Shown: in pieces, positions 27,901 to 39,900 of the stretch
How positions within the stretch are numbered: the stretch's first letter is position 1
How the letters are laid out: every line of letters begins with the position of its first letter
Assembly: GCA_916610825.1 (NCBI GenBank)
Contig: OU744449.1
Location: 13,681,952-13,745,951, forward strand
Reading direction: 5' to 3'
Length of the DNA stretch: 64,000 nucleotides
DNA from: Haliclystus octoradiatus
Taxonomy: Eukaryota; Cnidaria; Staurozoa; Stauromedusae; Haliclystidae
The notes under the pieces: model-generated
Database searches by the model: none
Told to the model about the DNA's origin: nothing
The model's input: only the letters and a program-made list of their open reading frames with translations
Made by a program: the position numbers and the translations under genes

Positions 27901-30900
27901 TCTATTTGCGGTGCATCAGTTGGTGCAGCAGTTGAGGCATCTACAGATGGTGCTTCAGTCTCTTCTACTTCTGGTGCATCAGTTGGTGCAGCAGTTGAGG
28001 CATCTACAGATGGTGCTTCAGTCTCTTCTACTTGTGGTGCATCAGTTGGTGCAGCAGTTGAGGCTTGTACGGATGGTGCTTCAGTCTCTTCTATTTGCGG
28101 TGCATCAGTTGGTGCAGCAGTTGAGGCATGTACAGATGGTGCTTCAGTGTCTTCTACTTGAGGTGCATCAGTTGGTGCAGCAGTTGAGGCATCTACAGAT
28201 GGTGCCTCAGTTTCTTCTACTTGCGGTGCATCAGTTGGTGCAGCAGTTGAGGCATCTACAGATGGTGCTTCAGTCTCTTCTACTTGTGGTGCATCAGTTG
28301 GTGCAGCAGTTGAGGCTTGTACGGATGGTGCTTCAGTCTCTTCTATTTGCGGTGCATCAGTTGGTGCAGCAGTTGAGGCATGTACAGATGGTGCTTCAGT
28401 GTCTTCTACTTGAGGTGCATCAGTTGGTGCAGCAGTTGAGGTATCTACAGATGGTGCTCCAGTCTCTTCTATTTGCGGTGCATCTGTTGGTGCAGCAGTT
28501 GAGGCGTGTACAGATGGTGCTTCAGTCTCTTCCACTTGCGGTGCATCAGTTGGTGCAGCAGTTGAGGCATCTACAGATGGTGCTTCAGTGTCTTCTACTT
28601 GAGGTGCATCAGTTGGTGCAGCAGTTGAGGCATCTACAGATGGTGCTTCAGTCTCTTCTACTTGTGGTGCATCAGTTGGTGCAGCAGTTGAGGCATCTAC
28701 AGATGGTGCTTCAGTCTCTTCTACTTGCGGTGCATCAGTTGGTGCAGCAGTTGAGGCATCTACAGATGGTGCCTCAGTCTCTTCTACTTGCGGTGCATCA
28801 GTTGGTGCAGCAGTTGAGGCATCTACAGATGGTGCTTCAGTCTCTTCTACTTGTGGTGCATCAGTTGGTGCAGCAGTTGAGGCATCTACAGATGGTGCTT
28901 CAGTCTCTTCTACTTGTGGTGCATCAGTTGGTGCAGCAGTTGAGGCTTGTACGGATGGTGCTTCAGTCTCTTCTATTTGCGGTGCATCAGTTGGTGCAGC
29001 AGTTGAGGCTTGTACGGATGGTGCTTCAGTCTCTTCTATTTGTGGTGCATCAGTTGGTGCAGCAGTTGAGGCATCTACAGATGGTGCTTCAGTCTCTTCT
29101 ACTTCTGGTGCATCAGTTGGTGCAGCAGTTGAGGCATCTACAGATGGTGCTTCAGTCTCTTCTACTTGTGGTGCATCAGTTGGTGCAGCAGTTGAGGCTT
29201 GTACGGATGGTGCTTCAGTCTCTTCTATTTGCGGTGCATCAGTTGGTGCAGCAGTTGAGGCATGTACAGATGGTGCTTCAGTGTCTTCTACTTGAGGTCC
29301 ATCAGTTGGTGCAGCAGTTGAGGCATCTACAGATGGTGCTTCAGTGTCTTCTACTTGAGGTGCATCAGTTGGTGCAGCAGTTGAGGCATCTACAGATGGT
29401 GCTTCAGTCTCTTCTACTTGTGGTGCATCAGTTGGTGCAGCAGTTGAGGCATCTACAGATGGTGCTTCAGTCTCTTCTACTTGCGGTGCATCAGTTGGTG
29501 CAGCAGTTGAGGCATCTACAGATGGTGCCTCAGTCTCTTCTACTTGCGGTGCATCAGTTGGTGCAGCAGTTGAGGCATCTACAGATGGTGCTTCAGTCTC
29601 TTCTACTTGTGGTGCATCAGTTGGTGCAGCAGTTGAGGCATCTACAGATGGTGCTTCAGTCTCTTCTACTTGTGGTGCATCAGTTGGTGCAGCAGTTGAG
29701 GCTTGTACGGATGGTGCTTCAGTCTCTTCTATTTGCGGTGCATCAGTTGGTGCAGCAGTTGAGGCTTGTACGGATGGTGCTTCAGTCTCTTCTATTTGTG
29801 GTGCATCAGTTGGTGCAGCAGTTGAGGCATCTACAGATGGTGCTTCAGTCTCTTCTACTTCTGGTGCATCAGTTGGTGCAGCAGTTGAGGCATCTACAGA
29901 TGGTGCTTCAGTCTCTTCTACTTGTGGTGCATCAGTTGGTGCAGCAGTTGAGGCTTGTACGGATGGTGCTTCAGTCTCTTCTATTTGCGGTGCATCAGTT
30001 GGTGCAGCAGTTGAGGCATGTACAGATGGTGCTTCAGTGTCTTCTACTTGAGGTCCATCAGTTGGTGCAGCAGTTGAGGCATCTACAGATGGTGCCTCAG
30101 TCTCTTCTACTTGCGGTGCATCAGTTGGTGCAGCAGTTGAGGCATCTACAGATGGTGCTTCAGTCTCTTCTACTTGTGGTGCATCAGTTGGTGCAGCAGT
30201 TGAGGCTTGTACGGATGGTGCTTCAGTCTCTTCTATTTGCGGTGCATCAGTTGGTGCAGCAGTTGAGGCATGTACAGATGGTGCTTCAGTGTCTTCTACT
30301 TGAGGTGCATCAGTTGGTGCAGCAGTTGAGGTATCTACAAATGGTGCTCCAGTATCTTCTATTTGCGGTGCATCTGTTGGTGCAGCAGTTGAGGCGTGTA
30401 CAGATGGTGCTTCAGTCTCTTCCACTTGCGGTGCATCAGTTGGTGCAGCAGTTGAGGCATCTACAGATGGTGCTTCAGTGTCTTCTACTTGAGGTGCATC
30501 AGTTGGTGCAGCAGTTGAGGCATCTACAGATGGTGCTTCAGTCTCTTCTACTTGTGGTGCATCAGTTGGTGCAGCAGTTGAGGCATCTACAGATGGTGCT
30601 TCAGTCTCTTCTACTTGTGGTGCATCAGTTGGTGCAGCAGTTGAGGCATCTACAGATGGTGCTTCAGTCTCTTCTACTTGCGGTGCATCAGTTGGTGCAG
30701 CAGTTGAGGCATCTACAGATGGTGCCTCAGTCTCTTCTACTTGTGGTGCATCAGTTGGTGCAGCAGTTGAGGCTTGTACGGATGGTGCTTCAGTCTCTTC
30801 TATTTGCGGTGAATCAGTTGGTGCAGCAGTTGAGGCATGTACAGATGGTGCTTCAGTGTCTTCTACTTGAGGTGCATCAGTTGGTGCAGCAGTTGAGGTA

Positions 30901-33900
30901 TCTACAGATGGTGCTCCAGTCTCTTCTATTTGCGGTGCATCTGTTGGTGCAGCAGTTGAGGCGTGTACAGATGGTGCTTCAGTCTCTTCCACTTGCGGTG
31001 CATCAGTTGGTGCAGCAGTTGAGGCTTGTACGGATGGTGCTTCAGTCTCTTCTATTTGCGGTGCATCAGTTGGTGCAGCAGTTGAGGCATCTGCTGATGG
31101 TGCTTCAGTGTCTTCTACTTGAGGTGCATCAGTTGGTGCAGCAGTTGAGGGATCTGCAGATGGTGCATCAGTGGCTTCTACTTGTGGTGCATCAGTTGGT
31201 GCAGCAGTTGAGGCATCCACAGATGGTGCTTCAGTCTCTTCTACTTGAGGTGCATCAGTTGGTGCAGCAGTTGAGGCTTGTACGGATGGTGCTTCAGTCT
31301 CTTCTATTTGCGGTGCATCAGTTGGTGCAGCAGTTGAGGCATGTACAGATGGTGTTTCAGTGTCTTCTACTTGTGGTGCATCAGTTGGTGCAGCAGTTGA
31401 GGCTTGTACGGATGGTGCTTCAGTCTCTTCTATTTGCGGTGCATCAGTTGGTGCAGCAGTTGAGGCTTGTACGGATGGTGCTTCAGTCTCTTCTATTTGC
31501 GGTGCATCAGTTGGTGCAGCAGTTGAGGCATCTACAGATGGTGCTTCAGTCTCTTCTACTTCTGGTGCATCAGTTGGTGCAGCAGTTGAGGCATCTACAG
31601 ATGGTGCTTCAGTCTCTTCTACTTGTGGTGCATCAGTTGGTGCAGCAGTTGAGGCTTGTACGGATGGTGCTTCAGTCTCTTCTATTTGCGGTGCATCAGT
31701 TGGTGCAGCAGTTGAGGCATGTACAGATGGTGCTTCAGTGTCTTCTACTTGAGGTGCATCAGTTGGTGCAGCAGTTGAGGCATCTACAGATGGTGCCTCA
31801 GTTTCTTCTACTTGCGGTGCATCAGTTGGTGCAGCAGTTGAGGCATCTACAGATGGTGCTTCAGTCTCTTCTACTTGTGGTGCATCAGTTGGTGCAGCAG
31901 TTGAGGCTTGTACGGATGGTGCTTCAGTCTCTTCTATTTGCGGTGCATCAGTTGGTGCAGCAGTTGAGGCATGTACAGATGGTGCTTCAGTGTCTTCTAC
32001 TTGAGGTGCATCAGTTGGTGCAGCAGTTGAGGTATCTACAGATGGTGCTCCAGTCTCTTCTATTTGCGGTGCATCTGTTGGTGCAGCAGTTGAGGCGTGT
32101 ACAGATGGTGCTTCAGTCTCTTCCACTTGCGGTGCATCAGTTGGTGCAGCAGTTGAGGCATCTACAGATGGTGCTTCAGTGTCTTCTACTTGAGGTGCAT
32201 CAGTTGGTGCAGCAGTTGAGGCATCTACAGATGGTGCTTCAGTCTCTTCTACTTGTGGTGCATCAGTTGGTGCAGCAGTTGAGGCATCTACAGATGGTGC
32301 TTCAGTCTCTTCTACTTGCGGTGCATCAGTTGGTGCAGCAGTTGAGGCATCTACAGATGGTGCCTCAGTCTCTTCTACTTGCGGTGCATCAGTTGGTGCA
32401 GCAGTTGAGGCATCTACAGATGGTGCTTCAGTCTCTTCTACTTGTGGTGCATCAGTTGGTGCAGCAGTTGAGGCATCTACAGATGGTGCTTCAGTCTCTT
32501 CTACTTGTGGTGCATCAGTTGGTGCAGCAGTTGAGGCTTGTACGGATGGTGCTTCAGTCTCTTCTATTTGCGGTGCATCAGTTGGTGCAGCAGTTGAGGC
32601 TTGTACGGATGGTGCTTCAGTCTCTTCTATTTGTGGTGCATCAGTTGGTGCAGCAGTTGAGGCATCTACAGATGGTGCTTCAGTCTCTTCTACTTCTGGT
32701 GCATCAGTTGGTGCAGCAGTTGAGGCATCTACAGATGGTGCTTCAGTCTCTTCTACTTGTGGTGCATCAGTTGGTGCAGCAGTTGAGGCTTGTACGGATG
32801 GTGCTTCAGTCTCTTCTATTTGCGGTGCATCAGTTGGTGCAGCAGTTGAGGCATGTACAGATGGTGCTTCAGTGTCTTCTACTTGAGGTCCATCAGTTGG
32901 TGCAGCAGTTGAGGCATCTACAGATGGTGCCTCAGTCTCTTCTACTTGCGGTGCATCAGTTGGTGCAGCAGTTGAGGCATCTACAGATGGTGCTTCAGTC
33001 TCTTCTACTTGTGGTGCATCAGTTGGTGCAGCAGTTGAGGCTTGTACGGATGGTGCTTCAGTCTCTTCTATTTGCGGTGCATCAGTTGGTGCAGCAGTTG
33101 AGGCATGTACAGATGGTGCTTCAGTGTCTTCTACTTGAGGTGCATCAGTTGGTGCAGCAGTTGAGGTATCTACAGATGGTGCTCCAGTCTCTTCTATTTG
33201 CGGTGCATCTGTTGGTGCAGCAGTTGAGGCGTGTACAGATGGTGCTTCAGTCTCTTCCACTTGCGGTGCATCAGTTGGTGCAGCAGTTGAGGCATCTACA
33301 GATGGTGCTTCAGTGTCTTCTACTTGAGGTGCATCAGTTGGTGCAGCAGTTGAGGCATCTACAGATGGTGCTTCAGTCTCTTCTACTTGTGGTGCATCAG
33401 TTGGTGCAGCAGTTGAGGCATCTACAGATGGTGCTTCAGTCTCTTCTACTTGTGGTGCATCAGTTGGTGCAGCAGTTGAGGCATCTACAGATGGTGCTTC
33501 AGTCTCTTCTACTTGCGGTGCATCAGTTGGTGCAGCAGTTGAGGCATCTACAGATGGTGCCTCAGTCTCTTCTACTTGTGGTGCATCAGTTGGTGCAGCA
33601 GTTGAGGGATCTGCAGATGGTGCATCAGTCGCTTCTACTTGTGGTGCATCAGTTGGTGCAGCAGTTGAGGCATCTACAGATGGTGCTTCAGTCTCTTCTA
33701 CTTGTGGTGCATCAGTTGGTGCAGCAGTTGAGGCATCTACAGATGGTGCTTCAGTGTCTTCTACTTGAGGTGCATCAGTTGGTGCAGCAGTTGAGGGATC
33801 TGCAGATGGTGCATCAGTCGCTTCTACTTGTGGTGCATCAGTTGGTGCAGCAGTTGAGGCATCTACAGATGGTGCTTCAGTCTCTTCTACTTGTGGTGCA

Positions 33901-36900
33901 TCAGTTGGTGCAGCAGTTGAGGCATCTACAGATGGTGCTTCAGTCTCTTCTACTTGTGGTGCATCAGTTGGTGCAGCAGTTGAGGCTTGTACGGATGGTG
34001 CTTCAGTCTCTTCTATTTGCGGTGCATCAGTTGGTGCAGCAGTTGAGGCATGTACAGATGGTGCTTCAGTGTCTTCTACTTGTGGTGCATCAGTTGGTGC
34101 AGCAGTTGAGGCTTGTACGGATGGTGCTTCAGTCTCTTCTATTTGCGGTGCATCAGTTGGTGCAGCAGTTGAGGCTTGTACGGATGGTGCTTCAGTCTCT
34201 TCTATTTGCGGTGCATCAGTTGGTGCAGCAGTTGAGGCATGTACAGATGGTGCTTCAGTCTCTTCTACTTGAGGTGCATCAGTTGGTGCAGCAGTTGAGG
34301 CATCTACAGATGGTGCTTCAGTCTCTTCTACTTGTGGTGCATCAGTTGGTGCAGCAGTTGAGGCATCTACAGATGGTGCTTCAGTCTCTTCTACTTGTGG
34401 TGCATCAGTTGGTGCAGCAGTTGAGGCTTGTACGGATGGTGCTTCAGTCTCTTCTATTTGCGGTGCATCAGTTGGTGCAGCAGTTGAGGCATGTACAGAT
34501 GGTGCTTCAGTGTCTTCTACTTGAGGTGCATCAGTTGGTGCAGCAGTTGAGGCATCTACAGATGGTGCCTCAGTTTCTTCTACTTGCGGTGCATCAGTTG
34601 GTGCAGCAGTTGAGGCATCTACAGATGGTGCTTCAGTCTCTTCTACTTGTGGTGCATCAGTTGGTGCAGCAGTTGAGGCTTGTACGGATGGTGCTTCAGT
34701 CTCTTCTATTTGCGGTGCATCAGTTGGTGCAGCAGTTGAGGCATGTACAGATGGTGCTTCAGTGTCTTCTACTTGAGGTGCATCAGTTGGTGCAGCAGTT
34801 GAGGTATCTACAGATGGTGCTCCAGTCTCTTCTATTTGCGGTGCATCTGTTGGTGCAGCAGTTGAGGCGTGTACAGATGGTGCTTCAGTCTCTTCCACTT
34901 GCGGTGCATCAGTTGGTGCAGCAGTTGAGGGATCTGCAGATGGTGCATCAGTCTCTTCTACTTGTGGTGCATCAGTTGGTGCAGCAGTTGAGGTATCTAC
35001 AGATGGTGCTCCAGTCTCTTCTATTTGCGGTGCATCTGTTGGTGCAGCAGTTGAGGCGTGTACAGATGGTGCTTCAGTCTCTTCCACTTGCGGTGCATCA
35101 GTTGGTGCAGCAGTTGAGGGATCTGCAGATGGTGCATCAGTCTCTTCTACTTGTGGTGCATCAGTTGGTGCAGCAGTTGAGGCATCTACAGATGGTGCAT
35201 CAGTCTCTTCTACTTGTGGTGCATCAGTTGGTGCAGCAGTTAAGGCGTCTACAGATAGTCCTTCAGTCTTTTCTACTTGAGGTGCATCAGTTGGTGCAGC
35301 AGTTGAGGCTTCTACAGATGGTGCTTCAGTCTCTTCTATTTGTGGTGCATCAGTTGGAAGGTCTTCATATGGTGCTGTAGTAGGCAGTTGTCCAAGACAT
35401 GTCTGTTTGTCTTCACTCAATGCATAACCATTTCTGCAGGAGCAGGTAAATGATCCAACATTATTGTTACATATATGTTGGCAACCACCATTTATTTCGG
35501 TACATTCATCAATATCTGGAAGGGAGAAACAATGTTCGTATTAGTTGAATAAAGTAACTGATTTGCAGAAGACTGAATTGAAGACCAGACTTGCATCGTG
35601 AACTAAATATTTTGTTATAATTGAGTTACAAACCTTTGCAGGATGATAAATCACTTTGAAGTGCAAATCCTTTGTTGCAAGAGCATTTATAGTCATATAT
35701 TGAGTTGATACAATTCTGTTGACATCCACCATTGCTTATTGCACAAACATCGACATCTGTGATGATATAATTTCAAGGTATGTATATATTAATCATGCTG
35801 TATAGGGATTAAATGGATAGATGACATGATATGATAGCTTGAACAGAAGTAAATAAAAAAGCATATATAGATTAACAACGGCAAAACTTTCCAGTGTTCA
35901 GATTTTGGGTTCATAGAGCAGGCTTTTATTTTATACTTTTAGAAATGGAAAGTTGATTTACTGACAAAGCAATAATGTAAAATTTATTTTAAAAAATACC
36001 AGTAAGGAATTGACAATGAGGATAAGTACTCTTGCTTATTAGCCATGATAGCTTTACATATCTATTGATGTTTACAAAGTTAAACAGCAGCTATCGATTC
36101 TGCCTCTCTCAATAGATTTCACAACCTTTTATATTTAACTGATGTGAACACTTTGTCACTTTTACCAATGTTTAGTCCTGTGATCACGTTTACTGCTGAT
36201 AGTTATATTGGATTTTTGATAGGTTGAAAATTGGGATCCGTTATATAAATTTCTTTTACGATAAGACAAAATTAGCAAGACACTTTGCATTTTGCTTGGG
36301 AAAGAGGCAAACATGTGATAATTGAAATTGAGTTCAAAATGGCTGTCATTTTGGTTTCAAATCCATATGTTGCCTGAGCTATGTCTCTCTATGTCTAAGT
36401 CATAATGAATATTGGAATGTTTGTGCAAGGTTTAATAAGGTTACTGGACACCATCATGATCATATGGTTTCAATTTGTAGTTGCAATCTTTCCCAACAAA
36501 TGTTAGTTATTGAAAAAAAGGTCATGTGAAATTGAGCAATTCGATTGGTTGAATAGGGTCGAACTTCAGTCCATTCTAAATTGTATTGACCTCTCCATGT
36601 TTTTTAACCATTCTAGCGAAAATGCAATGGATAATTGCGTTTTTGATGCATTAAAATACCTTAAAATTCATATTACGATTTCTGTTCCAATATTGACCTG
36701 TTACTCATTGAATAAAAAAGTTATTGATCTCATGCTCAATGAATATCAGCATAATAACCTTGGCAGGCTTCGGTCATCATCATCCGATGTTCACCTCGCT
36801 TTTCGTGAATTAACTGTTACATATCGCATGGGCATTGCTAATCATATCTGATCAACTTTGAATCCCCTTAAGTATCTAAAACATGAAATGAGTACCATCT

Positions 36901-39900
36901 AAGGAATAGCATTACATTAGTCCAGAGGGAATTGCATTTTGGCTAGCTGTGGCGCATCGTTGCGCATAGAAAATTGATGCAAATCTGCCATGAAATCTGT
37001 TGAAATTCACCTGCAGTGTTTCAGCTGTGATCAATAAAGAACATTTAATATCATTGCTCTCATAAAAAAGAGCTACTACTCTAGAAATAGAAGAGTGGTG
37101 CGGGTGCCTTCGGTAGGGAGATAAAGTCTCAATTACGATTTAATTTAGGTTGCAAAGCTTTTCTTCAAAGTCTGTCAATAAGATCAGCAGTCTCTTAGTC
37201 TATGGATTTAACCATTTTAAAAACATCATTATATATTACCTGATGAAACCCTAAAGTTTCTAGCTGTCATATATACAAGGCGATGGCACCAAAAGCCAAC
37301 ATAATTGTTAGAATCTGAGTTTGCCATGGGTCCTTCCATATTTGCTTCAGATACCAATATACCATTGACATAAACCATAACCTGGCGTCCATCAACAACT
37401 GTCTTTAACTTGTACCATTCACCTGACTTGAATGAAAAATCTACTTCTTTTGTTGCTTCTTTACCATCTAAACTCATGTAAATAAATTTACTGACCCAAA
37501 ACAGGTAGCCCCAAGCATGGCTCACTTTGCTGGGAAAAAAAACATGCCAATACTGTAGGTTTAGTTACGTGCATAATAAAGCTAGAGCCAAACGGAAGAA
37601 CATTTTTCACATTTCCAAAAATGTTCTGTGTTCTGTTGCCGAACATCGACAGGGTGCCAAACGATAGAACATTGGAAATTTATTTAACAAACATTGCTTT
37701 CGTTTTATTGAGATCGTTCCTATATTTGAAAACATGATCCTTTTGCCTATGATTGCTGTCAATACCACCATCAGGAATTCAATAGTCAGAAAATTTATGA
37801 TTGTAATATAAAAAATGATATTTAATTGAAATCTAAATAGGCCTACAGTTTTAGCAGTTCAATTGTGAAAGTTGAATTTACTAAAATTTAAATACTATAT
37901 AGAGATAAACAGAAAATATAACTATACTCCAATACTTTTTATGCGAGTTTAATTATGGTTTAATCCATGTGATTAACATAGATGTTTGCCGTCACGATCT
38001 TCAATTCGCTACCAGGCAACAACCAATCACAGAGCAGAGACGAGAATATCCAGTATAACAAGATAACAAGAAGTATCACAGTATAACAAGAAAGGCAGTC
38101 TTATCTTACCTATTTTTAGTTTCGCTTCCCATTTTGTATTTGAATATGTGACCACATGACCCATAGCCAATGTGATTTTGTGGCTTGATTTCTGTTTCAA
38201 TAACTACAAGAAAAATTGATTGTAGTATTGTAATTATTATTGTATTGAAAAAGTATTGAAATTATAACAGCAACAATCAGCTACTGAAAAATTCAAGATA
38301 CTCATCAATCATGAAAACAATAATGTTATTTGGAAGGACAAACTTTAACTCGCTAAGGTAATATTCATTGTTACTTTAGTTACCGATTAAATGATAAGAT
38401 TGAGGCAATAAATAAACTTCTGACAACCAGGTATTGCTTATGTTTCCAACATTTCCGTTGTACACGGCTAGATTATAGAGTTAGTAGATGAAAAGTTGTC
38501 ATGTTTTCCATTATATATTCTTTAGAGTTTGATTGGATTAAAACTTTGACAAATATATTTATCTATGCAGAAACAGGATTAAATCAAAAGATTTCAGTTG
38601 ACGCAGTTTTAACATGGCATTAAATTAAATTCACAATTAAACAGAGTGATGTGATTCCCTGCATTAATTAAAATTGATAAAATAAGGTGCCTTTATTAGC
38701 AGTACTTCTATAAATAGAAAAATTGAAATATTCACAAACCCAGTGAATTGTGGTTGCAATGCTATTCAGGATGCTGTACAACGGTAGCACAATATTTACA
38801 TTACATTTACGAAGTGGATAATGTTCCGGCAGCCGGAATCCTGAATGCTAGAGATAATGTTCCGTGTGTCTTTTGCGCATGCGTAATGTGTTGTTTGCAA
38901 TGGATTTCTCTCACATTTGTTCACGATGCAATGGCGACGGATGGTCCTCTTCCTCGGTCACGTTAATAACAATTCTGTTCATCTATTTAATAATAGAATA
39001 TAAAATAATTTGAATTGAAAGTGCTAGAGGTTGAAAACACTTTATATGAGGGAGATGGATGCCACACCACACCGTTCTTCAAAACTTATAGAAAAAGCGA
39101 AGAAACTCGGCTTCGGTTTTGAGTTTCTGACTTTTGACTTTTGGTATACGACAAAATCAGAATTGGTAGGCCGCATATAGCATCAGTTACAGGAAAAGGG
39201 AACAACTAATAAGTAATTATCCAACATTATTAAAAATTAACAAAGTAAATTGTTAGGCTACATAAATATTCTCTGAAACCTAGAGAGCCAAATAAATGTC
39301 ACGACATTCAATTATTGAAAACGCTGGGTCGCATCGCGGAAAAGCTCCGATAAATCAAACACACAATAAAATGATTAATGCATAGATATGATGAATATCG
39401 TTTCTGTTTTATATTTATTCCAAACAGTCGATCCAATCTACAGTGTCGGTGCTATAATTTTTTTCACAAACTATTTAAGATTTTATTTGGGTCGATCGAC
39501 ACAGCCATGTTTACTATCTACATACGCATGCGCAAAGGAAACACGGAACATTATCTTTTGATGACAGCTTTCCGGCAGCCGGAACAATATCCACCGAGTT
39601 ACATTTAATCTATGTAATATAATATCTATGTAATGCAATAGCACATAAATGGCATTGAAAGGAATGAAATAAAATTCTTACTGTAGCGAGAGCGGTGAAT
39701 AGGCTTTGCCCATAGTCTTGCAGGTCCAAAATGCCAAACTTCATCTTCAGCATCAGGAATGTAAGCGTCGATAGTGTCTCCTTTTTCTTCCCAAACTCCT
39801 ACCATAGGTTTTAGCCATGCACTAGAACCTCTCAATTGTACAGCTCTAGAAATATCTACAACAGCAAAACAGTTATATAGTAATGACAAGAATATATTTC

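Noticed and set aside
27518..35380. Plus-strand 2620-codon frame of the type [17 protein letters not shown]
   Set aside because: It is an antisense shadow of exon 14. The minus frame continues into an EGF domain with good splice sites, while the plus frame has no domain at either end.
1..35380. CRISPR-like regular array
   Set aside because: The whole 63-bp unit is conserved with no unique spacers, it is coding, and the context is a eukaryotic gene with introns.
36510..36851. 113-codon plus-strand frame
   Set aside because: It lies in an intron of the large gene, has no recognisable motif, and its end runs into SINE copy 2.
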